Assembly (NCBI GenBank): GCA_937914945.1
Contig: CALGJF010000057.1
Location: forward strand, 1-6,157
Reading direction: 5' to 3'
Origin: an uncultured Bacteroidales bacterium
GTDB taxonomy: Bacteria > Bacteroidota > Bacteroidia > Bacteroidales > Bacteroidaceae
Length of the DNA: 6,157 bases
Shown here one piece after another: positions 1-5,889 of this stretch. The first letter of the stretch is position 1, and every line of letters starts with the position of its first letter. Both the position numbers and the translations under genes were made by a program. The notes beneath the pieces are model-generated. The model had not been told where the DNA came from and did no database searches. It saw nothing but the letters and a program-made list of their open reading frames with translations.

Positions 1-24
1 ATCTTATTTCTTATTGCCAGAGTG

Positions 25-60
25 CTATTATTTTATGTGTTTTCTACATCAAACCACAAC
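25..60 (-). repeat. Leader-distal terminal repeat, half degenerate
   Basis: Only 42-60 matches the repeat consensus (19 of 19 bases). The remaining 17 positions agree no better than chance in AT-rich DNA. Decay of the last repeat is usual at the leader-distal end of arrays. The retained part is exactly the portion predicted to pair with the tracrRNA, so the crRNA of the last spacer (61-90) should still be functional. Bases 1-24 show no further repeat, so the array ends here. Confidence 0.9.
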
Positions 61-485
61 TGTTCGGCAAAGATGTCCTTGCCCTCCTGCGTTGTATCTA
101 CTTAAAATTCTACATCAAACCACAACAACTCGCTGTACTTGCGGTACAAGTGTTTCGTTGTATCTACTTAAAATTCTACATCAAACCACAACATGCACTT
201 GATATCGATGAAGCGAAGTTTGTTGTATCTACTTAAAATCCTACATCAAACCACAACTAATACCGTGGGAGCTGCATATGGCCGTTAGTTGTATCTACTT
301 AAAATTCTACATCAAACCACAACTATCAATGTATTTAGAGAACCAAAAGCCCCGTTGTATCTACTTAAAATTCTACATCAAACCACAACGCAATTGAAGG
401 TAATAATTCTGTTGGTTCTGTTGTATCTACTTAAAATTCTACATCAAACCACAACTAAAAGAACTCAATTATTTGATTGTAAAAA

Positions 486-521
486 GTTGCATCTACTTAA
501 AATTCTACATCAAATCACAAC
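486..521 (-). repeat. Leader-proximal repeat with two substitutions
   Basis: This copy differs from consensus at 490 (T to C on the plus strand) and at 515 (C to T). Read as crRNA, repeat position 7 is A instead of G, which would make an A-C mismatch with the tracrRNA. Position 32 is G instead of A, weakening the terminal inverted pair. In type II systems the first repeat lies upstream of spacer 1 and is not part of any mature spacer-repeat crRNA, so these changes may be tolerated for interference. Confidence 0.9.
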
Positions 522-636
522 CTATGTGTTGTTTCTTATTGATATCTTGTGCGTTATACCATTTTGTATTTATTAAAATGGCTAATTGATATCTTCAAGG
601 GAAGTGAAATGATGTTTTTTCTTTGTTATTTTTCAG
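522..636 (-). other. CRISPR leader, transcribed part
   Basis: This is AT-rich non-coding DNA between the array promoter and the first repeat, with no supportable gene. It would be transcribed as a leader of roughly 110 nt. It contains two copies of ATTGATATCTT and a 7-bp inverted repeat, listed separately. On the plus strand, ACAAC at the repeat edge (517-521) is mirrored by GTTGT at 528-532 across a 6-bp gap, so the leader-repeat junction is a short inverted repeat. That is a possible contact for the Cas1-Cas2 integrase but could be chance. Confidence 0.6.
538..595. repeat. Leader direct repeats flanking an inverted repeat
   Basis: The 11-mer ATTGATATCTT occurs at 538-548 and again at 585-595, 47 bp apart. 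Between them CCATTTT (559-565) and AAAATGG (575-581) form a perfect 7-bp inverted repeat around a 9-base loop. The stem is followed by no T-tract on the minus strand, so it does not look like a terminator. The location, 17-75 bp from the first repeat, suggests binding of a host protein or the adaptation complex, but no known site is matched. Confidence 0.6.
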
Positions 637-667
637 CAAAAATAATAAATGTCTATATAATTACAAA
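637..667 (-). promoter_or_regulatory. Pre-crRNA promoter
   Basis: On the minus strand TTTG (667-664) is followed after exactly 19 bp by TATTTTTG (644-637), which matches the Bacteroidetes housekeeping promoter TTTG-N19/21-TAnnTTTG. Transcription should start near 631-633 and run leftward through the leader into the array. The promoter begins 12 bp beyond the cas2 stop, so the array need not depend on read-through from the cas operon. Confidence 0.75.
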
Positions 668-678
668 TATTGTTTTTA

Positions 679-1017
679 TTAAAAAAGCTCTAATTGTTGT
701 GCAATTCCGGGTTTTGATTTCTCTATCTTTCCCCAATAGTTGTGCATCTCGCTAAATTGTTTGTCGGTAATGCCAAGTATGTTGATGTGCCCGGCTGCCG
801 GTATTAGTTTTTTTACTCTTCTTATATGTGTGTTCATGCTCTCTTTTGAACCGCAATGGCGGATATATACTGAATATTGCATCATGGTGAAACCATCTTT
901 TTCCAACTCTTTACGAAAAATGGCTGCATTGCGCTTTTCTGTCTTTGTATTAGTGGGAAGATCGAAAAAAACAAAAAGCCACATAACATGATATGCATTT
1001 AATCTTATTTCACTCAT
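679..1017 (-). CDS. cas2: CRISPR-associated endoribonuclease/integrase subunit Cas2
   Basis: The 112-residue product is the usual length for type II Cas2. Cas2 forms the central dimer of the Cas1-Cas2 complex that captures prespacers and inserts them next to the leader. The first beta strand reads HVMWLFVFFDLPTNTKTE (residues 10-27), with the family's conserved Asp at residue 19 followed by the LP turn typical of subtype II-C Cas2. The motif MMQYSVYIRHC (45-55) is the next conserved strand, and a basic helix (IRRVKKLIP, about 65-73) follows. The ATG at 1017 lies 3 bp after the cas1 stop, so the genes are probably translationally coupled. The TAA stop is at 679-681, next to the leader of the array. 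There is no clear ribosome binding site, as is common in Bacteroidetes. Confidence 0.96.
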   Translation of the reverse strand: MSEIRLNAYHVMWLFVFFDLPTNTKTEKRNAAIFRKELEKDGFTMMQYSVYIRHCGSKESMNTHIRRVKKLIPAAGHINILGITDKQFSEMHNYWGKIEKSKPGIAQQLELF

Positions 1018-1020
1018 TGT

Positions 1021-1908
1021 TTATTTTAGCTGTGGATACGTTATTTTTTTTATCGTGCCATTGAAACATTTTACTAACGATGCACTTGTACTTGTCAGTG
1101 CAACCTCCAATGGGCGAATTGTGTTACCAAAATGTGTATCGGTAAATAATAAACGTATAATCTCGGCTTTTACATCCTTTGTCAGTTCATTTGCTCCGTT
1201 CTCATATAAGTTGAATACAATCTCATCTACATATGGGCGGTAAGGTTCCATAATATCGTCGGCAAGAGGGAACGAATTATATCTGTTGCGGTGAAATATG
1301 CCTATTGCCGGTAATAGGCCGGAGCCCATGAGGGCACGTGCTGTGGCAGCTCTTAGCAGTGTGTATCCATAGTTTAGCAGATTGTTGGGTGCTTCTCCTT
1401 CGCGTGTGCGTACAAAATTGTTGCCGAATAATTTGCTCCAATAGATACGTGCAGCTGCTCCTTCACGGTTTTCGCTATCGCCACTCTTTATATTGGAATA
1501 ATATGGTTTTAATAAATTCCCATCTTTCCCTAATTTGTTGAGCAATGAGGCTTGATTGCGTATCTTTGCTTCCACGGTTTGTTTCCATAGATTCTTTTTT
1601 AATGGTTCGCTTGCTTCTATTTGTGAACGGAAACTTTCACCTTGTGTTTTGTTTGAGTCGAGATTCATAAGCATTGCATTGGGCATGCAATTACTGCCGC
1701 AGAATATAACGGAAACGTTATTGTCCGATAGTGCATTGAGCAGTGGAAGGGTAATATTGCTTTGCTGGTGCTCTAAAATAACAAAGCCGATATCTTCTAT
1801 TGGTATGCTTTTTTGCATATCGGGCATTTCGCGAGTTTTAATAATCATTTGATTGTTTTTCAAACTCAGCGAATAAGGGGTTGTGAAGAATAACGCACGT
1901 TTAAGCAT
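1021..1908 (-). CDS. cas1: CRISPR-associated integrase Cas1, type II
   Basis: The 295-residue protein matches the normal length of type II Cas1, the metal-dependent integrase that joins prespacer 3' ends to the repeat. The N-terminal part (MLKRALFFTTPYSLSLKNNQ, 1-20) is the beta-rich domain typical of type II Cas1. The helical C-terminal domain carries the catalytic triad: Glu149 in NREGAAARIYW, His206 in GIFHRNRYN, and Glu221 in ADDIMEPYRPYVDE. The middle gene of cas9-cas1-cas2, it starts 8 bp after the cas9 stop and ends 3 bp before the cas2 start. No csn2 or cas4 is nearby, so spacer selection would involve Cas1, Cas2 and probably Cas9 only. Residue positions of the active site come from my alignment by eye to known family motifs. 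No frameshift or missing key residue is seen. Confidence 0.97.
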   Translation of the reverse strand: MLKRALFFTTPYSLSLKNNQMIIKTREMPDMQKSIPIEDIGFVILEHQQSNITLPLLNALSDNNVSVIFCGSNCMPNAMLMNLDSNKTQGESFRSQIEASEPLKKNLWKQTVEAKIRNQASLLNKLGKDGNLLKPYYSNIKSGDSENREGAAARIYWSKLFGNNFVRTREGEAPNNLLNYGYTLLRAATARALMGSGLLPAIGIFHRNRYNSFPLADDIMEPYRPYVDEIVFNLYENGANELTKDVKAEIIRLLFTDTHFGNTIRPLEVALTSTSASLVKCFNGTIKKITYPQLK

Positions 1909-1916
1909 GGTTCGTT

Positions 1917-4900
1917 TTATTTGAATTTGATTTCTCCGGTTACAGTTAATTCAAAATCGTAACCCTCTACAAGGGCGTTGAATTGTGTATGATAGATTGT
2001 AATTATGGCTCGATAATCTTCGTTAATTTTCCATTCTCCGTTTTTAGCTTTTAATTCTCCTGCAGGGCGTGCTTCTTGGTGATGCTTTAGGGTTATGGTG
2101 CCATAAAAATATTTATTTTGAAGTTTTAGTGTACTAAAACCGCCAACTTTATACAACCTTTTTGCAAGCTCACATTTATCGCAATGATATAGTTCATCGG
2201 GTGTTTTTTCATAGAAAAGTACCATTGTGCCACATTTTATAATGTACTTAAGCGGGTAGTCGTTTGCGTCGGATTGTGGTACTATATAATGCTGTTTCTC
2301 CTTTCCATTGAAGAATTTGCTTGCATCAAGGTTATTAACTATTTCAAATCCTCGTTTGGTGCGCCCTTTCTCATCTTCGCCTTCGTAAATGGCCATGCAA
2401 TAGTTGCTGTCGTTGGCAACATGGTAGTCTTGCTTATACAGCTGCTTTGATTTATGTTGGTGCTTTTTTAGGTGTATCGGTTGTTTAACAGTAGGTGCGT
2501 ATATTCTCACCTTTTTAATAAATACATCTTTTTCTGCATTAAAGCAAATCGGCTTTTGCAGTGCGGCTTTGCCTTCGCGTTTGTATGCTTCCTTTACACA
2601 CTCTTTCACCGCATCATCTACAATTTTCTCAATATCGCTGCTTTCAAGTTTGGATATTGGCTTACGTACAACGTATTTTATTTCGTCGTCGCGCATAATT
2701 GCTCCATAGTATGTTTGCATGTGAAGTGAGCGACGTGCTCCATCGCCTGCAGCATATTTTACCTCGCCTGCATCATTGTACTGCACCTTCCCCCTAATAC
2801 GCAATTTCTTGCGGTTTGTCTTTGGCATATTGTCGGGGGTATTGTGTGATACAAGGACCTCGTTGGCTATAGCCTTTACATCTTCGGTAAAAGTGGGCCA
2901 GGGTTTTTCTATTGTAGGTCTTCCTTTTTGTCCGAAATGATACTTTTCTGTATCTTCGTTATATTGTTTCCAATTTGTGTATGCTCCGTGTCCTATACAG
3001 GCTATTGTTATGGCATCTATGCAGTGGTGTATGTGGTTTACGCGCTCCTTTTTGCTATACTCTTCCTGCAATCCCCACATTTTGCGAAAATCGGCGGTGG
3101 TGGAGCCTTTTACTGTATGCACATTGTTGAATGCTGTTTGCAGGTACATACGTGCATATCTACCAATTATGCCAATATCTACTCCTTGTCGCTTGGTGAA
3201 TCCGTCGGTGATTTCGGTCATAGTGAAACGGCTCACCTTATCGCGCCAATAATCAAGGTGCATTCTCAAATAGTGGCGTTGTTGTATGGCTTTGTCTTTG
3301 CTCTCTTTGGTTGTGGCGCTTTTCGATTTTTTTGTTTGGGCTGCTATCTGCTTTTCAAGGTTTTCTATTTTCTCTTTCCAACCAAGTTCTTCAATAACGG
3401 CAAGTGTCTTATATCCACAACTCAACTCGCTTGGCAGTTTTGCCTGCTTTATCTCGCGGTTGAAACGGCTGTCGCATAATGTTTTGTTCGCTTGCGAGTT
3501 ATCGCCACCACGTGAACGGGGTATGGTGTGTTCGATGTCGTATGTGGTATTGCTTCCAATAAATTCAGTGATGCCTATAGTCTTTTGTGTGTAAAGGCAT
3601 ATATGTTTTTGTTCTTCCCACAGTTGATATTTAAGTATATCGTCTTGCGTTGCCTCAATATCTTTTTTTGTTGTTTTATGACAAAGTTTCTGTTCTTCCC
3701 ACAGTTGGTATTTAAGTATATCGTCTTGCGTGGGTTCAATCTCTATGCCTGTTTCATCGCGGTATAGTTTTTTTATTTCATCGGCATATTCTTTGTGTTT
3801 CTTCTCCTGTTCTTCTTGGTATTGCTTAATGGCCGCTCGCTTGTTGGCATCATTGAGCTCGCGCGCCATTTCAATATTTACTCTTGTATCCTTGTCAATT
3901 TTCTTATCGCGTAACAGGGTGTTCACAAGTGCACGCAGGCGAAACAGTGCTCGCATTGCCATTGGGTTGCGTATTGCCGATGTGCGTGGTGAACCTAATT
4001 GCAAAATTCCGTTCTCATTCTCTTCGGCATCCTTGTAACCCTCCACCTGCGATGGGTGGTAAAGGTTGTCGCTATATTCGAAATCAATACCATATTCATC
4101 GCTTAGAATCTTAGCAATATATTCTTTTTTACTTTCCTTGCGTTTTGTGATAGAGTAATTGTCAATCTCGGTACATATTTTGTCGATGATATCTTTGCGT
4201 GTAGTTTCGTTGTTCCATCTGTTTTCTCCTATTGCTTTGCGTAGATTCCCCAAGAAAACGGCCTCGTCGTAACGATATCCGGCACGCAAATAGGGGAGCA
4301 TCTTATTTATTGCATTAAGGCTAAGCGATGCATAGCCTTGCGCTATATGTATATTTGTGAATTTTTTGGCATCCTCATTGCTTAATTGCAGGTTCGTTCT
4401 AGCCCATTCGCGTAGTTTGTCGTCATTATCAAACGAGAACAGTGCATGCCAAATATCATTTAATATCTGTTCTTTGCTTTTGCTACAACCTTTAATATAT
4501 ATGCTGCATATTGTATCCAACCATTCGTTGCCGAATAGGTTTTTTAATTCAGCAATAGTGGGGCAACCGCTCATAGATGTTGTCATCTTATAGTTGAAGA
4601 GGTAGTCGCTCTCTTTTCCTTCCTTATAATAGCTATATGTGGCTTTTCTTCCTCCGGACAATTTCTTTGCAATATCCTCAAAGTCGAAATGAGGCTTGCT
4701 CTTGCGCATAAATACACTTATGGCTTCTTCACGTTCCCTATCTGTCAAAGGGCGCATTTCTTCGTCGTATGGCCCTTTAATCTTGATGTTATTAAGCACT
4801 TGCAACATTCTGAACTCCTCAAAACGGGGATGTGATATCGGGCATCGTGCTTTGTTTTTCTCAAACGTGCAGGTACCTACTATTCCTTTTTGCGATTTTA

Positions 4901-5675
4901 GGGGGCGTTGGAAGAATATTGCACGAGCAAGGGCATCTTGCAGGTCGGCCGGTAAATTTTGCTTTTTGCATATGGCCTCAAATTCTTTTAGATAATGCCT
5001 GTTGCGGTCGGCATATCCAAAACCATAGCCCATATCTCTGTTTCTTATGTTTTTGTTATGCTTATCTTGGTAAAGTTTGTAATAAAATTCTCCAAGATAT
5101 TCGCAATCGGCATTTGCCATGGCCTCGTCAAGGCCCTTGATGGCGCTTTTTACCTTCCCGCTTTCGTTATCATTGGAAGAGTCTTTTCTATTACTTAAAA
5201 AGCCTCTTCTTTGTGCAATATGGTATAGAGCGCGCCCAAGCAGAAATCGTTCATCTTGTTTATCTAAATCGAGCACACGGGTGAGTGCAATATATCTGTC
5301 GTGATAAGGATTCTTATCACAATTATCATCAGTGCGTAACCATTGCAAGAATTTTTCATCAAGCGGGTATTGTTTTTTATACCTCCAATTATTCAGCATA
5401 TCGGTAGTCAATACGGGGCAAAGGTCAAATTTAATCAGCACTTTTAATATCTCAATCTTGCGCAAGCGACGGCGAAAATATTGGCGACGTAAAGAACGAG
5501 CATTGGTACGTTCTTTAACCATTGGAACCTCGTTGTTCTTTTCCCTTGCTACGCCTTCTTGAAAAATGGAAACACCTTTTTCAAGTAATTGATAATTGTT
5601 TTTGTCTTCGTATTGTGTTGTAATAGCCCATCCAATAGAGTTGGTACCTAGGTCGATTCCTAAAATTTTTGTCAT
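1917..5675 (-). CDS. cas9: CRISPR RNA-guided endonuclease Cas9, type II-C
   Basis: This 1252-residue effector cuts DNA matched by crRNA:tracrRNA. RuvC-I is at the N-terminus (GIDLGTNSIGWAI, Asp8). The arginine-rich bridge helix is at about 56-80 (RTNARSLRRQYFRRRLRKIE). The helical recognition lobe spans about 80-590. RuvC-II has Glu602 in NIEMARELN. The HNH nuclease has DIEHTIPRS with catalytic His716 and Asn739 in DSRFNREIK. A lysine-rich, likely coiled stretch is at about 765-800. RuvC-III has HHCIDAITIA with His884 and Asp887. About 980-1252 is the wedge and PAM-interacting region, including a CDKC pair at 1165-1168. All catalytic residues are intact. Odd feature: residues 649-663 (TQDDILKYQLWEEQK) recur at 676-690, a 27-residue in-frame tandem duplication just before HNH. 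The ATG at 5675 puts MTKILGIDLG at the normal family start. The protein belongs to the larger II-C Cas9 group seen in Bacteroidetes, judging by motifs and the absence of csn2 and cas4. Confidence 0.98.
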   Translation of the reverse strand: MTKILGIDLGTNSIGWAITTQYEDKNNYQLLEKGVSIFQEGVAREKNNEVPMVKERTNARSLRRQYFRRRLRKIEILKVLIKFDLCPVLTTDMLNNWRYKKQYPLDEKFLQWLRTDDNCDKNPYHDRYIALTRVLDLDKQDERFLLGRALYHIAQRRGFLSNRKDSSNDNESGKVKSAIKGLDEAMANADCEYLGEFYYKLYQDKHNKNIRNRDMGYGFGYADRNRHYLKEFEAICKKQNLPADLQDALARAIFFQRPLKSQKGIVGTCTFEKNKARCPISHPRFEEFRMLQVLNNIKIKGPYDEEMRPLTDREREEAISVFMRKSKPHFDFEDIAKKLSGGRKATYSYYKEGKESDYLFNYKMTTSMSGCPTIAELKNLFGNEWLDTICSIYIKGCSKSKEQILNDIWHALFSFDNDDKLREWARTNLQLSNEDAKKFTNIHIAQGYASLSLNAINKMLPYLRAGYRYDEAVFLGNLRKAIGENRWNNETTRKDIIDKICTEIDNYSITKRKESKKEYIAKILSDEYGIDFEYSDNLYHPSQVEGYKDAEENENGILQLGSPRTSAIRNPMAMRALFRLRALVNTLLRDKKIDKDTRVNIEMARELNDANKRAAIKQYQEEQEKKHKEYADEIKKLYRDETGIEIEPTQDDILKYQLWEEQKLCHKTTKKDIEATQDDILKYQLWEEQKHICLYTQKTIGITEFIGSNTTYDIEHTIPRSRGGDNSQANKTLCDSRFNREIKQAKLPSELSCGYKTLAVIEELGWKEKIENLEKQIAAQTKKSKSATTKESKDKAIQQRHYLRMHLDYWRDKVSRFTMTEITDGFTKRQGVDIGIIGRYARMYLQTAFNNVHTVKGSTTADFRKMWGLQEEYSKKERVNHIHHCIDAITIACIGHGAYTNWKQYNEDTEKYHFGQKGRPTIEKPWPTFTEDVKAIANEVLVSHNTPDNMPKTNRKKLRIRGKVQYNDAGEVKYAAGDGARRSLHMQTYYGAIMRDDEIKYVVRKPISKLESSDIEKIVDDAVKECVKEAYKREGKAALQKPICFNAEKDVFIKKVRIYAPTVKQPIHLKKHQHKSKQLYKQDYHVANDSNYCMAIYEGEDEKGRTKRGFEIVNNLDASKFFNGKEKQHYIVPQSDANDYPLKYIIKCGTMVLFYEKTPDELYHCDKCELAKRLYKVGGFSTLKLQNKYFYGTITLKHHQEARPAGELKAKNGEWKINEDYRAIITIYHTQFNALVEGYDFELTVTGEIKFK
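3606..3731 (-). repeat. In-frame 81-bp tandem duplication inside cas9
   Basis: Bases 3606-3650 and 3687-3731 are identical at 43 of 45 positions with an offset of exactly 81 bp (27 codons). The two differences (3609/3690 and 3627/3708) are both synonymous (Gln and Tyr codons). The rest of each 81-bp unit has diverged, although both protein copies keep a C-x-x-T-x-K pattern (CHKTTK at 665-670, CLYTQK at 693-698). The duplicated segment sits between RuvC-II and the HNH core. Confidence 0.92.
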
Positions 5676-5693
5676 GGTTTTGTATATTTTGCG

Positions 5694-5726
5694 TGAATTT
5701 AATATAATAATTTGTATAAAACCAAA
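5694..5726 (-). promoter_or_regulatory. Probable cas9-cas1-cas2 operon promoter
   Basis: On the minus strand TTTG (5726-5723) is followed after 21 bp by TAAATTCA (5701-5694), which keeps TAnnTT of the Bacteroidetes -7 box but lacks its final TG. The start site would be near 5688, giving an A-rich 5' leader of only about 12 nt before the ATG. It is weaker by sequence than the array and tracrRNA promoters. The -33 element overlaps the tracrRNA promoter on the other strand. Confidence 0.45.
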
Positions 5727-5742
5727 TATTCAATTACATTTG
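5711..5742 (+). promoter_or_regulatory. tracrRNA promoter
   Basis: TTTG (5711-5714), a 20-bp spacer and TACATTTG (5735-5742) make a full match to the Bacteroidetes consensus. Transcription should start near 5746-5750, a few bases before the anti-repeat. It is divergent from, and interleaved with, the putative cas9 promoter. Confidence 0.75.
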
Positions 5743-5747
5743 TGCAG

Positions 5748-5831
5748 TAAGTATTTCTACATCTTACCACAATAAGGCTAAATGCCGAAGGTCATGGACC
5801 TATACCTCTGCGTACTCCGTAGAGGTTTTTT
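5748..5831 (+). ncRNA. tracrRNA
   Basis: This is the trans-activating RNA, encoded just upstream of cas9 on the opposite strand. The anti-repeat is 5755-5773 (TTCTACATCTTACCACAAT). Against the array repeat it gives 8 bp (the first a G-U wobble), a symmetric 2x2 U-U/U-U internal loop at 5764-5765, then 9 bp, which is the lower stem, bulge and upper stem layout expected for a Cas9 guide duplex. A nexus-like hairpin GGC-TAAAT-GCC follows at 5776-5786, then AGGTC-ATG-GACCT at 5789-5801, and a strong terminator hairpin. The predicted length is about 84 nt. The start is inferred from the promoter and may be off by a few bases; the end is set by the T-run. The anti-repeat is an independent confirmation of the array's minus orientation. 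Confidence 0.93.
5804..5831 (+). terminator. Rho-independent terminator of the tracrRNA
   Basis: CCTCTGCG (5805-5812) pairs with CGTAGAGG (5818-5825), an 8-bp stem with one G-U, loop TACTC, followed by six T (5826-5831). In the RNA this hairpin is also the 3' scaffold stem that Cas9 would bind. Confidence 0.88.
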
Positions 5832-5850
5832 ATTAGAAAAAAACATGATT

Positions 5851-5884
5851 TTTGTTGCATAACAAATGATTTGTTGTAATTTTG
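5851..5884 (+). promoter_or_regulatory. Promoter of the serine tRNA gene
   Basis: TAATTTTG at 5877-5884 is a perfect Bacteroidetes -7 box. Upstream, TTTG at 5851-5854 lies 22 bp away, or GTTG at 5854-5857 lies 19 bp away; the -33 element is one of these. The -7 box ends only 5 bp before the mature tRNA 5' end, so the primary transcript should have almost no 5' leader. Confidence 0.7.
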
Positions 5885-5889
5885 CACAC

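Larger units (their letters stand above)
25..521 (-). CRISPR. Type II-C CRISPR array, 8 repeats and 7 spacers
   Basis: Eight 36-bp repeats lie at 25-60 (degenerate), 91-126, 157-192, 222-257, 288-323, 354-389, 420-455 and 486-521. Spacers are 61-90, 127-156, 193-221 (29 bp), 258-287, 324-353, 390-419 and 456-485; all but one are 30 bp, giving a 66-bp period. On the minus strand the repeat begins GTTGTGGTTTGATGTAGAA and ends AGATACAAC, so its ends form a GTTGT/ACAAC inverted pair. Orientation is minus for four reasons: the first 19 nt of the minus-strand repeat pair with the plus-strand anti-repeat at 5755-5773; a consensus promoter points leftward at 637-667; the degenerate repeat is at the left end; and the cas genes run the same way. 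Repeat 222-257 differs by one base at 240, which would turn an A-U pair with the tracrRNA into G-U. The five copies at 91-126, 157-192, 288-323, 354-389 and 420-455 are identical. No spacer matches elsewhere in the window that I could see. Confidence 0.98.

Noticed and set aside
15..24. TGCCAGAGTG, also present in the tRNA at 5897-5906, as a possible tRNA fragment or attachment site
   Set aside because: A 10-base match is expected many times by chance in 6 kb, and the flanks do not extend it or fold as a tRNA.
14..576. Plus-strand open frames with repeated LLKILHQTTT peptides
   Set aside because: They are translations of the CRISPR repeats and spacers, which follow the 66-bp array period; no start signal or family match.
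522..678. csn2, cas4 or a small accessory gene between cas2 and the array
   Set aside because: Only short AT-rich open frames without start signals are present; the stretch is explained by the promoter and leader.
2928..3479. Long plus-strand open frame of 183 codons
   Set aside because: It lies wholly inside cas9 on the opposite strand, is rich in Cys, Phe and Tyr as expected of a shadow frame, and has no start signal.
5676..5754. Long-form tracrRNA with a spacer-like 5' extension that could guide Cas9 to its own promoter
   Set aside because: The strong promoter places the start only a few bases before the anti-repeat, and no upstream plus-strand promoter was seen that would give an extension.
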